DNA of 64,000 nt, taken from the NCBI RefSeq assembly GCF_000519085.1, contig NZ_KI912577.1, positions 7,501-71,500 on the forward strand. The letters are read 5' to 3'. Below the pieces are notes generated by a model, which made no database searches, was not told where the DNA came from, and saw nothing but the letters and a program-made list of their open reading frames with translations. How positions within the stretch are numbered: the stretch's first letter is position 1; every line of letters starts with the position of its first letter. Origin of the DNA: Methylobacterium sp. 10. Its GTDB lineage: Bacteria > Pseudomonadota > Alphaproteobacteria > Rhizobiales > Beijerinckiaceae. Made by a program: the position numbers and the translations under genes. Below, piece after piece: positions 34,396 to 43,215 of the stretch.

Positions 34396-35103
34396 TCAGT
34401 CAAACGACGCCGTGACGAACTGGTCCATCTCGTTCGCGGGCCGGTAGGGCGCACGACGCAGGGTGACGGAGCGCTCGGCGAAATCCGGGTCGTCGTCCCG
34501 CACCACCTGAACCTTGCCGTCCGGTGAGACCCGGCTGAAGGCGAAGAGCGAGACCGCGAGGGTGTCGAACGCGGCTTCGGTGGACCGGAACCGGCCCGGG
34601 GCGCCGTTCGCCCGCTCGAACAGCCGCAGCACCTCCCGCGCATCGCGCGAGAAGACGCGCTCGTTGCGAAAATGCGTCCCGGCATGCCGCGCTTCGACCG
34701 TCACGCCGTCCAGCCGGCCGTCGCGGTATTCGAGAAGGATCGGAATGCGGTCCTTCTCGAGGTTCTGCCGGTCCATGGCCGCAAGCTCCCTCGCGGCTTG
34801 CCTCATGGCCGCGATATCGGCCGCCGACAGCGAGGCGCCATACCCGGCGATCATGGCGTCGGTATCGGCGGCGGCCTCCGCGCCTCGGATGATCGGCGTC
34901 GGCACGCCGTAGACCGGGTCTGCCGCAGCGGCGACCTCCGCCGGCGTGAGGCCGAAGACGAGACGACCGATCCCGGTATGTGGCACCGCCCGCCAGTCGG
35001 GATTCATGATCGCTCCGTCCCCCGCCATCGGATGGGCGAGCGCGGAGGCGGCCGCCAGGAGACACGCCCAGAAGGCCAGGCGCCATGGCAGGATTCGCAT
35101 CAT
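34396..35103 (-). CDS. Exported protein of unknown function
   Basis: A 235-aa protein with a signal peptide (MMRILPWRLAFWACLLAAAS, cleavage near ALAHP). The mature protein is soluble and mixed alpha/beta. Visible features are VFGLTPAEVAAAADPVYGVP near residue 58 (quoted in part) and a C-terminal beta-rich part with DFAERSVTLRRAPYRP. No known family recognised. The start MMRILP at 35103 was chosen because the signal peptide begins there; the frame is open upstream. It lies 25 bp after the DUF308-like gene and is probably co-transcribed. Confidence 0.7.
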   Translation of the reverse strand: MMRILPWRLAFWACLLAAASALAHPMAGDGAIMNPDWRAVPHTGIGRLVFGLTPAEVAAAADPVYGVPTPIIRGAEAAADTDAMIAGYGASLSAADIAAMRQAARELAAMDRQNLEKDRIPILLEYRDGRLDGVTVEARHAGTHFRNERVFSRDAREVLRLFERANGAPGRFRSTEAAFDTLAVSLFAFSRVSPDGKVQVVRDDDPDFAERSVTLRRAPYRPANEMDQFVTASFD

Positions 35104-35128
35104 GCTCGGATCGCCTCCTCTGCGCCCA

Positions 35129-35713
35129 TCACGCCGCCACCTTCGATCGTGCAGCCCGCGCGTCTGCAACGCCGCGCCGGTGCCGAGACAGTGTCAGCCA
35201 CACGGCCGACAGGAGGAAATAGAACGCGCCGAAGGCCGCATAGGGCGCGAGATCCACGAGGCCGGGCACGGCGGCGCCATTCGCTTTCGTGAGGAAGAAG
35301 AGACCCGCAAGCGCCGACTGCGCTCCGCTCAGAACCATCGCCCACTGAGCACCGGTGTTCCAGCGCCGGATTCCGGTGGCGAGTTGCAGCAGGCCGGACA
35401 GGATGGCCCAGATGCCGAACACCGCGAGCACCGCATGGAGGCTCATGCCGAGGGAGACGGCGACCGCGAGGGCCGTGACGACGCTGATCGCGGCGTTGAC
35501 GACCTGGCTGGTATTGGCTTTCCATCCACCGCTGCGCTGCGCATCCGCGAGATTGGCCACGGCATCCCAGGCGGGATAGGCGATGAGGAGTGCCGCCGCG
35601 ACCGGCGTCATGGTCGGTCCGACGGTCACGGCGGCGGCGACCCAGGCGGCGGAAACACCGGCGCGGACGAAGTAATAGGATATCAGCCCACGTGATGCGG
35701 TAGGGTTTGCCAT
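35129..35713 (-). CDS. DUF308-like multi-span membrane protein
   Basis: A 194-aa membrane protein with about six hydrophobic segments between residues 10 and 175, in the style of DUF308/HdeD-like proteins, ending in a basic tail (SRHRRGVADARAARSKVAA). Start MANPTASRG at 35713 has AAGGA upstream. Divergent from an AraC-type regulator that probably controls it. Function unknown, though HdeD-like proteins have been linked to acid or envelope stress in enterobacteria. Confidence 0.7.
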   Translation of the reverse strand: MANPTASRGLISYYFVRAGVSAAWVAAAVTVGPTMTPVAAALLIAYPAWDAVANLADAQRSGGWKANTSQVVNAAISVVTALAVAVSLGMSLHAVLAVFGIWAILSGLLQLATGIRRWNTGAQWAMVLSGAQSALAGLFFLTKANGAAVPGLVDLAPYAAFGAFYFLLSAVWLTLSRHRRGVADARAARSKVAA

Positions 35714-35874
35714 GTCGGTGTCCTTCTCGTGTGTAGACCATTTCGAGGATCGGCAAATCATCGCCTGCGACGTGAGCCGCGAGATCCTTGGGTCTTCGTG
35801 AAACGTCGCCGGTTCGCGTCACGGCGAGGCGTTGTCACTGACGGCATGTGTAGATTTCGGGCCCGGCATCAGCC

Positions 35875-36750
35875 ATGACGGATACGCGGAAAGACTTGAC
35901 CGATCGTCCGGAGACGGGTCCGCCAGACGCTGCGAATGCCGATCTCCTGTCACAGGTGCTGGCGCAGATCCGGCTGACCGGCGATCGGGTTCAATCCCGT
36001 ACCGTCACGCATACGGAGCCGTTGGAGCTGGATACGGACGCGGCGCATGTTCTCGTCGCCGCCGCGGGCGCGCTTCACGTGGGCGGTGGCGCCGAGAAAC
36101 CCCTCGTGATCGACACGGGCGACCTCATGCTCTTGCCCCGGGGTCCCGGAGAGGCACGGCTCCTGGGGTCATCGGAGCCCACCACGATCATCCTCTGCCG
36201 GTTCTGGTTCGATCCCTACAGCCTTCGCGGCATGATCTCGGCCCTGCCCGACCACATCCACATCCGCCATGCCGAGGGGGCGGAATGGCTGGACGGCATG
36301 GTGCCTTTCATGATGCGCGAGACGACCGATGCGCAGCCCGGCGCGGCCCTGATGATTTCGCGCATCATCGACCTGCTGGTCATCCGCACCCTGCGCACCT
36401 GGGTCCATCTCGGGCATTCGTCCGGGTGGCTGAGCGGCCTCTCCGATGCCCGCATCGCACGCGCGCTGAAGGTCATGCACGAGAGGCCGATGCAGCCGTG
36501 GCGTCTCGACGAGTTGGCCGGCGTGGCCGGCATGTCCCGCTCGGGCTTCGCCGAGCGGTTCACCGAACTCGTGGGACGCTCGCCCCTGCGATACCAGAAC
36601 GAGTGGCGGCTCAATCTCGCGCGGGACATGCTCGCGAGGCGCGAAGCGCGGGTCGGCGAGATCGCACTGCGGATCGGCTATACGTCGGAGGCCGCTTTCA
36701 GTCGCGCCTACAAGGCCCTGTTCGGACATCCGCCACGGGACGAGATTTAG
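35875..36750 (+). CDS. AraC-family transcriptional regulator
   Basis: A 291-aa regulator with an N-terminal cupin-type sensor (about 10-175, AraC_binding_2/6 style) and a C-terminal double HTH (about 190-290: LDELAGVAGMSRSGFAERF and VGEIALRIGYTSEAAFSRAYK). Such proteins respond to small molecules or redox conditions. Divergent from the DUF308-like/exported protein pair, with a 161-bp shared upstream region. Confidence 0.83.
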   Translation: MTDTRKDLTDRPETGPPDAANADLLSQVLAQIRLTGDRVQSRTVTHTEPLELDTDAAHVLVAAAGALHVGGGAEKPLVIDTGDLMLLPRGPGEARLLGSSEPTTIILCRFWFDPYSLRGMISALPDHIHIRHAEGAEWLDGMVPFMMRETTDAQPGAALMISRIIDLLVIRTLRTWVHLGHSSGWLSGLSDARIARALKVMHERPMQPWRLDELAGVAGMSRSGFAERFTELVGRSPLRYQNEWRLNLARDMLARREARVGEIALRIGYTSEAAFSRAYKALFGHPPRDEI

Positions 36751-36807
36751 GTCTTCGGATCGGCCATTCGGATCCGCAACCCACGCGGCATACGTCGTGA
36801 TCGGCGA

Positions 36808-37806
36808 TCAGAACTGGTTGGGCAGGTTCTTCACCGCATTGCCGAGGGCTTCCACGCTCTCGGCGATCTTGCGGCCGGCCGGGGCGAGGGAGGGCACCTT
36901 CAGGCCGAAGATTTCGCTCTGTTCGGGTTCCGGCGCGGCGGTGGGGGCCGCTGCGGGCTCGGCGCTGGCCTCCTGCACGGGCTTTGCGGGCTTGACCGGC
37001 TTGGGCTTGGCCACAGCCACGCTCGGTTTGGCGACGCTGGCGGCGGGTTTCGCCACGACGCTGGCGGCGGGCTTGACCGGCTCGGCCGTAGCCCGGGCGG
37101 GCTCGGCGGGAAGAGACGCGAAACTGGTCTCGGCCGCGCGCGCCCGGATCGTCTGGGACGCGCTCGGAGCGATCACGGCCGCGACGCGGTTCGGCGCGAT
37201 GGGCGAGAGCGCGTTGGGCGGGAGGGCCAGACTCACCGGCTCGATCGGCGGCAGCGCCTTCGAACGGGGCGCTTCGGCCTTGACCACGGGAGGAGCGGGC
37301 GTCGCCGCCGCCAGCGTCACCGGCGCTTCGACCTTCAAAGGCGCCTCAACCTTGGCAGTGGCTTTGATCGATGCCGGAATCTGGACCTTCGAAGACGGCT
37401 CGACCTTCGAAGACGGCTCGATCTGCGCCGGCTCCTCGATGAGGGCACGCCTCTCCACGAGCTGGACGCCGCGATCACGAACCGGCGCGGGCGTTCCGGC
37501 GGCCGAGGCCAGGGCCGGCACACCGTCGCGCAGGTCGGGCCAGTCGGCGGCGCTGGCCTGGGGGCCTTGCGCCTTCTGCATCTGGTAGAGGTTCGGGCGC
37601 ACAACCTGCGGGCCGGCGAGGCTGCCCATCGCCGAATAGGCTGCGACGGACAGGCCGGCCACGGCCACGCAGCCCAGCGCCCCGAGGACGATCATGCGAC
37701 CGCGCGCGGCGGGCTTCGCCGGCCGCGCCAATGCAGGGTTGGCCGGAGCGGGCTTGCGGGAGCCGGCGTCACGCCTTTCGCTCGGGTCGATGGCAACCTG
37801 CATCAT
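36808..37806 (-). CDS. Pro/Ala/Lys-rich single-span membrane protein
   Basis: A 332-aa protein. A basic N-terminus precedes one membrane helix (MIVLGALGCVAVAGLSVAAYSAM, about residues 38-60, quoted as a segment). The rest is a long low-complexity region rich in Pro, Ala, Lys and Val, with repeats such as VEPSSKV and KPAASVAKP, ending in a short amphipathic segment (KIAESVEALGNAVKNLPNQF). This looks like a cell-envelope spacer anchored in the inner membrane. No family recognised. Start MM at 37806 or one codon on. Confidence 0.65.
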   Translation of the reverse strand: MMQVAIDPSERRDAGSRKPAPANPALARPAKPAARGRMIVLGALGCVAVAGLSVAAYSAMGSLAGPQVVRPNLYQMQKAQGPQASAADWPDLRDGVPALASAAGTPAPVRDRGVQLVERRALIEEPAQIEPSSKVEPSSKVQIPASIKATAKVEAPLKVEAPVTLAAATPAPPVVKAEAPRSKALPPIEPVSLALPPNALSPIAPNRVAAVIAPSASQTIRARAAETSFASLPAEPARATAEPVKPAASVVAKPAASVAKPSVAVAKPKPVKPAKPVQEASAEPAAAPTAAPEPEQSEIFGLKVPSLAPAGRKIAESVEALGNAVKNLPNQF

Positions 37807-38140
37807 CGGGCGAGATCTCTAACAATGCTCGAAAAAACGTTTGACCGTCACGGAATCGCGACGGCGTTGCGCAGACGTGATGCCGACATTCGGGCACAAA
37901 GATGTCCTCGGACACCTTGCCAGTCACGCCCGTGTCGTTGCCCACACGCATCCCAATAAAGCATCGCCGCTTAACGCTCGGTATCCAGCGAGGACTTGGG
38001 GGCCAAAGGCCATGTTCAGATGGCCATGAGACGGGGCGGAACCGGCCCAAGTCGCTCCCTACCGCATGCGCACATTCCAAGCGGATGGGATATCGCTACA
38101 AGGGCAACGCCGCACCCGATCCATCCCGGTACGATCGACG
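37807..38140. other. 334-bp divergent intergenic region
   Basis: Lies between the Pro/Ala-rich protein gene (minus) and the sensor kinase gene (plus) and must carry both promoters. I saw no strong palindrome, terminator or RNA gene in it. Confidence 0.45.
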
Positions 38141-39616
38141 ATGACCATCTCTCCCCCCGGCCGCCTACCCGTGGACCCGGCCAGCGGCACGTTGCGACGC
38201 CTGGGCTGGGCCGCCCTGCCGACGCGCGCGCGGCTCGTCGTCCTCGTCCTCGCCATCGACCTTCTGGCCGCCCTCGTCTCGTTCAGCCTCATCGTGGTGA
38301 ATGCCCGCTCGGCGGTGGAGGTGGAGATGGAGGCGGCGCTGGCCAACATCGAATTGATCGTCTCCGATACGATCGGTCTGGCCCAGTCCGACTCGCCGGC
38401 GCGCCTGCTCCAGACGCTGGAACTGCGGGTGCAGGGGCTTCGCCACGTCCGGGTCGCGGTCTTCGATGCGGAGGGGCGGAAGGTGGACGTCGCGAAGCCT
38501 CGCCCCCGCCAAGAGACCCATCTGGCGCCGCGCTGGTTCGCCGACCTGATCGCGCCGATTCCGAAGCGGGACGACCTTCCCATCGTGGCGCAGGAGCAGC
38601 GGATCGGCACCGCCCTCATCACCACGGAACCCCTCGACGAGATCGACGAGGTCTGGGGCTATACCGTCACCCTTTCCCTCGCGAGCCTGTGCCTCAATCT
38701 CGGCCTGCTCGGCGCCCTCTACATCGCCTTCGGCCGGGTTCTCGCCCCCCTGACCCAGCTCGCCGACGGTCTGACCCAACTCGAACGGCACGATTACACC
38801 GCGCGGCTCGATCCGCCGGCCTCGCGGGAACTGGCCGTCATCGCCGAGCGCTTCAACAGCGTGGCCGGGGCGCTCGCCGAGGCGCGCGCCGCGAACGGTC
38901 GCCTCAACCGGCAACTCCTCACCGCCCAGGACGACGAACGGCGTCGCACGGCCCTGGAACTCCACGACGAGTTCGGCCCCTGCCTGTTCGCCCTCGAGGC
39001 GAACGCCGCCTCGGTGACGCGGATGGCGCAGGGCTCGTCCGAACCCGACCGGAGCAAGCTCGCCGCGCGCGCCGACGAAATCAGCACCATCGTCGGTCAA
39101 GTCCAGGGTCTCAACCGCGACCTCCTCAACCGCCTGCGCCCGCACGCCCTCGGGCAAGTGCCGCTCGCCGAGTGCCTGCAACTGCTGCTGCGCAACTTCC
39201 GCAGCCGCCATCCGGGGACGACGTTCTCGGGGACCTTCACCGACCTCGCCCGCGGCTACGGCGACCTCATCGATCTCACGGTGTTCCGCTGCATCCAGGA
39301 AAGCATGACCAACGCCGTGCGCCATGGCGCGGCACGCGCCGTGACGGTGGAGGCGAGCGAGCGCGCGGCCGCCGACGAACTGCGCCTCGTCATCCGCGAC
39401 GACGGCACCGGCCTGCCCGCCGACCACGGCACCCAATCCGCCAACCTCGATGGCGGCTTTCGCGGCGGAATGGGTTTATCGGGGATGCGGGAGCGCGTGG
39501 AGGCCCTCAGCGGCACATTTCGGCTTGACAACGCGGCGCCGGGGACGGTTGTCCGGATAGCGATACCGCTCGATCCCGAGCGGGCCGAGGACACGAGCCC
39601 GATCGTTTCCGTATGA
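38141..39616 (+). CDS. Membrane sensor histidine kinase, NarX/UhpB type
   Basis: A 491-aa kinase. One membrane helix near residue 30-50 (LVVLVLAIDLLAALVSFSLI) and another near 170-195 enclose a periplasmic sensor of about 120 residues. HAMP follows (VLAPLTQLADGLTQLERHDYTARL). The HisKA_3 dimerisation part holds the phospho-His in ALELHDEFGPCLF (about residue 285), and the HATPase has QESMTNAVRHG and DDGTGLP. Start MTISPPGRLP at 38141 was chosen over an upstream in-frame ATG. It overlaps the response regulator by 4 bp (ATGA). Signal unknown. Confidence 0.85.
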   Translation: MTISPPGRLPVDPASGTLRRLGWAALPTRARLVVLVLAIDLLAALVSFSLIVVNARSAVEVEMEAALANIELIVSDTIGLAQSDSPARLLQTLELRVQGLRHVRVAVFDAEGRKVDVAKPRPRQETHLAPRWFADLIAPIPKRDDLPIVAQEQRIGTALITTEPLDEIDEVWGYTVTLSLASLCLNLGLLGALYIAFGRVLAPLTQLADGLTQLERHDYTARLDPPASRELAVIAERFNSVAGALAEARAANGRLNRQLLTAQDDERRRTALELHDEFGPCLFALEANAASVTRMAQGSSEPDRSKLAARADEISTIVGQVQGLNRDLLNRLRPHALGQVPLAECLQLLLRNFRSRHPGTTFSGTFTDLARGYGDLIDLTVFRCIQESMTNAVRHGAARAVTVEASERAAADELRLVIRDDGTGLPADHGTQSANLDGGFRGGMGLSGMRERVEALSGTFRLDNAAPGTVVRIAIPLDPERAEDTSPIVSV

Positions 39617-40275
39617 ATGCGTTAACGCCGACATCGACCCACGCGCCCGTCCTCGTGATCGACGATCATCCGATCGTCCTCCAGGGCTGCCGCCGCGTCC
39701 TCGAAGACGCCGGAATCGAACGGATCGCCGAGGCCACCAGCACGGTGGCCGGCTATCGCCTGTTCTTCCGCCTGCGCCCCTCGATGGTAATCTGCGACCT
39801 CACCTTCCAGGGGAGCGGGCTCGCCGGTCTCGATCTCATCCGCCGGATGCGCAGCGCCTCGCCCGGCATCCGCATCCTGGTCTTCAGCATGCACAACGAC
39901 CCGGTGATCGTCTCGCGCGCCCTGGAAGCCGGGGCGCTGGGCTACGTGCTGAAGGACCACGCCTCGGTCGAGTTGTTCGAGGCGTTCGAGAAGGTCCGCG
40001 CCGGCCAAGTCTATCTCGACCGACGTCTGGCCACCGAGGTCGCCATGCTGCGCACCGATCCGCGCCGCACGCCCGAAGGCCAGCTGACCCCGCGCGAGCA
40101 GCAGATCCTCACCCGACTGGCCCAGGGCAAGTCCTACGGCGCGATCGCCAGCGACCTGTCGGTGAGCTACAAGACCGTCACCAACGCCTGCTCGCAGATG
40201 CGCCAGAAGCTCGGCGTGCGGACGCTGGCCGAACTCATCCACGTGGCGGTGACACAGGCGCAGCGGCAGGGCTGA
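39613..40275 (+). CDS. NarL/LuxR-family response regulator
   Basis: A 220-aa regulator: receiver domain with acidic pair DDHP (17-20), phosphoacceptor Asp62 (VICDLTF) and the C-terminal Lys (VLKDH), then a LuxR-type HTH (about 150-210: LTPREQQILTRLAQGKSYGAIA). Partner of the preceding kinase by overlap. A GC-rich hairpin closes the operon 24 bp downstream. Confidence 0.88.
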   Translation: MNALTPTSTHAPVLVIDDHPIVLQGCRRVLEDAGIERIAEATSTVAGYRLFFRLRPSMVICDLTFQGSGLAGLDLIRRMRSASPGIRILVFSMHNDPVIVSRALEAGALGYVLKDHASVELFEAFEKVRAGQVYLDRRLATEVAMLRTDPRRTPEGQLTPREQQILTRLAQGKSYGAIASDLSVSYKTVTNACSQMRQKLGVRTLAELIHVAVTQAQRQG

Positions 40276-40299
40276 ACCGCCGCCGGTCCTGACGCTGCG

Positions 40300-40321
40300 C
40301 GGGGGGCCATGCTGCCCCCCG
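40300..40321. terminator. Hairpin between convergent genes
   Basis: CGGGGGGC, loop CATGCT, GCCCCCCG: perfect 8-bp stem between the response regulator and the convergent EVE gene. No T-tract. Confidence 0.5.
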
Positions 40322-40368
40322 GATCGGGTTCCGGTCCGCTGAACCCGTCCGGGGAAGCGGAGCGCGAC

Positions 40369-40785
40369 TTACGCCAGCCCACCCATCTCCCGCACGACCC
40401 CCCATTCCTCCTCCGTCACCGGCTGCACCGACAGGCGGGAATTGTTGGCGAGCACCATCGCGTTCAGGCGGGGCTCGGCCTTGATCGCCTCCAGGGTCAC
40501 GGGGCGCGCCAGCGGCTCGACGGCCCGCAGATCGACCATGCCGAACCGGCCGGTGGGGTCGGTGTCGTCCGGGTAGTAGGGGCGGATCACCTCGACGATC
40601 CCCACCACCGCCTTGCCCTCGTTGGAATGGTAGAAGAACCCGCGCTCGCCCACCTGCATCGCCATGAGGTTGAGCTTGGCCACGTGGTTGCGCACCCCGT
40701 TCCAGGGCGTGCCGTGCTCCCCCGCCTCGACCTGCTGGTCCCAGGACCAGGTCTTGGGTTCGGATTTGTAGAGCCAGTACGCCAT
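40369..40785 (-). CDS. EVE domain-containing protein
   Basis: A 138-aa EVE domain (PUA-like superfamily) filling the whole protein: MAYWLYKSEPKTWSWDQ, then WNGVRNHVAKLNL, FFYHSNEGKAVVGIVEV and the aromatic-rich YYPDDTDPTGRFGMVDLRAV (quoted in pieces). EVE domains bind modified bases in nucleic acids. In many Rhizobiales it follows tsaD-gpsA (usually with a YciI gene, which is absent here). About 50 bp separate it from the OGFr-like gene. Confidence 0.85.
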   Translation of the reverse strand: MAYWLYKSEPKTWSWDQQVEAGEHGTPWNGVRNHVAKLNLMAMQVGERGFFYHSNEGKAVVGIVEVIRPYYPDDTDPTGRFGMVDLRAVEPLARPVTLEAIKAEPRLNAMVLANNSRLSVQPVTEEEWGVVREMGGLA

Positions 40786-40835
40786 CGGTCGCCTTTTCGA
40801 TCGTCGCGACTTCTTAGCGCGGGAAAGCGTGGCCG

Positions 40836-41300
40836 TCAGGCGTCGCGGAGGGCCGATCCCCAGTAGCGCAGGCTGTCCTGGTTGATGGGCGAGCCGGCTT
40901 GCGCGTTGCGCGCGGTCACGAAGGCGTGGAACGCTTGCGCCTCGGCCGGACCGAGAAGGCTGCGGATCGCGGTGAGGATCCGTGTGATGCGCAGGTGGTT
41001 GTGGTCGTAGGGGCGCAGCCAGCCGTCGGTGCGGGTATAGAACAGCCGCATGCGCTCAAGCGCCGAACGCAGGCCTGCTCGCGCGGACTCGTCGGCCCGG
41101 ATCGCTTCGGCCTCGCCGCGCCCGAGGACCGGGGCGCCCGGTACCGCCCGGCTCGCCTCCGGCAGCGGAAAGCACCACTGGATGTAGTCGTGCACGCCCT
41201 CGATCCGCGCATCGTCGAAGGCGAGGATGTCAGCGAGGCTGCGCCGCGCGCCATCACGGCCGGTGCCGGCGAGGAAGGCGTGGATCGGCCCCATGCTCAT
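40836..41300 (-). CDS. OGFr-like conserved-region protein
   Basis: A 154-aa protein resembling the conserved region of opioid growth factor receptor-like proteins: ILAFDDARIEGVHDYIQWCF with PLPEASRA next to it, RLFYTRTDGWLRPYDHNH and ITRILTAIRSLLG. Molecular role in bacteria is unknown. Starts MSMGPIHAF at 41300, coupled to gpsA by ATGA. It occupies the place where a YciI-family gene is often found after gpsA in related genomes. Confidence 0.75.
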   Translation of the reverse strand: MSMGPIHAFLAGTGRDGARRSLADILAFDDARIEGVHDYIQWCFPLPEASRAVPGAPVLGRGEAEAIRADESARAGLRSALERMRLFYTRTDGWLRPYDHNHLRITRILTAIRSLLGPAEAQAFHAFVTARNAQAGSPINQDSLRYWGSALRDA

Positions 41301-42286
41301 TCGGCTTCCCTCTTGAGAGGACGGGCGAGGAGGCCCGCCACCACGGCGTCGACGCTGGCCTCCCCGGAGACGATGGCGGCCACGGCCTCGGCCACCGGCA
41401 TCTCCACCGCGTTGCGGCGCGCCAGGGCGATGAGGGCGGCGGCGGTGAAGGCGCCCTCCGCGAGCTTGCCGCCGGCCGCCTCCTCCGGACTGGCCCCGGC
41501 GCCGAGGCGCTGGCCGAAGGCGAAGTTGCGCGATTGCGGCGAGGAGGCGGTGAGCACGAGGTCGCCGAGGCCGGACAACCCCATCAGCGTCTCGGGCCGC
41601 CCGCCATAGGCGCGGGCAAAGCGCATGAGCTCGGCAAAAGCCCGCGCGATGAGGGCGGCGCGGGCGCTCTCGCCGAGGCCGCGTCCCGCGACGATGCCGG
41701 AAGCGATGGCGAGGACGTTCTTGCCCGCCCCGCCGATCTCGACGCCGCGCACGTCGTCGGTGTGGTAGACGCGCAGGGCCGGGCCGGACAGGGCGGCGGC
41801 GAGGCGGCCGGCGAGGGCGCCATCCTCCGCCGCCAGGGTGACGGCTGTGGGCAGGTTGCGGGCGACATCCGCCGCGAAGCTCGGTCCTGATAGGACGGCG
41901 ATGGGCGCGCCGGGCATCGCCTCGGCGGCGACCGAGCTCATGAAGGCGTCGCTGCCCCGCTCGATCCCCTTGGCACAGAGCACGATGGCCGCATCCGGAT
42001 CGAGGGACGGGCGCAGATTGTCCAGAACGCTCCGAAGGGTCTGGGCCGGCGTCACCAGCAGGACGATGCCCGCCCCGGCGAGATCCCCGGATTCGCCGGT
42101 GGCGCGGATGCCGTCGTGCAGCGTCACGCCGGGCAGGTAGCGGGCATTCTCGCGGGTGGCCTGAAGCCGCGCGGCGGCCTCCCCGTCGCGCAGCCACAGG
42201 GTCACGGGCCGCCCCGTGGCCGCCGCCGCGTTGGCCAGCGCCGTTCCCCAGGCGCCGCCGCCCACCACCGCAATCCGGTCGGTCAT
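41297..42286 (-). CDS. gpsA: Glycerol-3-phosphate dehydrogenase [NAD(P)+]
   Basis: A 329-aa enzyme that reduces dihydroxyacetone phosphate to sn-glycerol 3-phosphate for phospholipid synthesis. The N-terminal Rossmann motif VVGGGAWGTALANAA (residues 7-21) and the catalytic Lys region VLCAKGIERGS (about 105) are present. The substrate-binding domain has GGAGKNVLAIASGIVAG near 190. Start ATG at 42286, overlapping the GNAT fusion gene by 4 bp. Part of tsaD-GNAT-gpsA-OGFr-EVE. Confidence 0.92.
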   Translation of the reverse strand: MTDRIAVVGGGAWGTALANAAAATGRPVTLWLRDGEAAARLQATRENARYLPGVTLHDGIRATGESGDLAGAGIVLLVTPAQTLRSVLDNLRPSLDPDAAIVLCAKGIERGSDAFMSSVAAEAMPGAPIAVLSGPSFAADVARNLPTAVTLAAEDGALAGRLAAALSGPALRVYHTDDVRGVEIGGAGKNVLAIASGIVAGRGLGESARAALIARAFAELMRFARAYGGRPETLMGLSGLGDLVLTASSPQSRNFAFGQRLGAGASPEEAAGGKLAEGAFTAAALIALARRNAVEMPVAEAVAAIVSGEASVDAVVAGLLARPLKREAE

Positions 42287-43215
42287 GATCGATGATCCTC
42301 TGGCGCCTGGCCCGCCTCGGCGAACGACCCGTCCGCCGCCAGGCGATAGAGCACGTGCGGCTGGAGACGGTGGTCCGCCGGCAGGGCGGGATGGAGGAAT
42401 TCCTCGGAGAAGGCCATGCCGAGCCGTTCCATGACCTTCCTGGACGGAATGTTGCTAGCGGCCGTGAAGGCCACCACCGCCGGCACGCCGCAGCGCGCGT
42501 ACAGGTCGGCGAGGGCGAGCCGCGCGGCTTTCGTGGCGAGGCCGCGCCCCCAGGCGGAGCGGGCGAGGCGCCAGCCGATCTCAACCGTCGAGCCGGCTGT
42601 CTCCCCGCCCGCGAACGGCATCGGCCGGATCAACCGCATGGCGCCGACGAAGCCGACGAAGCCTTCCCCCGGCACCTCCACCGCCCAGGGCCCGAACCCG
42701 TCGGATTCGAAGCGCCGGTCGATGGCGCGCGCCTCGATCAGGCTCTCGCCCCGGTTCTTGGTGGAGGGGAAATGCCGCATCACCTCGGGATCGGCGTTGA
42801 GTTCGGCGAAGGGCGCGTCATCGGCCCGGAGCCAGCGCCGGAGGACGAAGCCCTGCCCGGTGAGCGAGGCGGGGGTGGAGATCGGCACGGCGCGCCGGAC
42901 CTTGCCGCGCCAGGCGAGGGAGCGCCGGTTGAGGAACGCGAGATCGGCCTTGGCGGCCAGCACCGCCTCACCGAGGTCGATGGCGAAGGCCAGTCGTTCG
43001 GGCGGCATGTTGGCCCAGGCCGGCGGGGCCACGCTCTCGCGCCAGGGGCCGCCGCAGGCATTGTCGAGGAGGATGCGCGCGAAGCAATGATCGAGGCGCA
43101 CCGGCCAGTCCGGCCGGGCACGGGCCGCCTGGGGCAGGCGCCGGTCGACGAGGTCTCGCCAGTTCCGTTGCAGCGTCCCAAGCGGCAGGGTTCCGGGTAG
43201 ACGACTCTCAGGCAA
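42283..43215 (-). CDS. GNAT acetyltransferase fused to an N-terminal domain of unknown function
   Basis: A 310-aa protein. Residues about 125-290 are a RimJ/RimL-type GNAT domain ([52 protein letters not shown]). Residues 1-110 form a separate basic domain ([52 protein letters not shown]) I cannot assign. It overlaps tsaD by 8 bp and gpsA by 4 bp. Position beside tsaD suggests a role around translation or protein modification, but this is inference. Confidence 0.78.
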   Translation of the reverse strand: MPESRLPGTLPLGTLQRNWRDLVDRRLPQAARARPDWPVRLDHCFARILLDNACGGPWRESVAPPAWANMPPERLAFAIDLGEAVLAAKADLAFLNRRSLAWRGKVRRAVPISTPASLTGQGFVLRRWLRADDAPFAELNADPEVMRHFPSTKNRGESLIEARAIDRRFESDGFGPWAVEVPGEGFVGFVGAMRLIRPMPFAGGETAGSTVEIGWRLARSAWGRGLATKAARLALADLYARCGVPAVVAFTAASNIPSRKVMERLGMAFSEEFLHPALPADHRLQPHVLYRLAADGSFAEAGQAPEDHRS

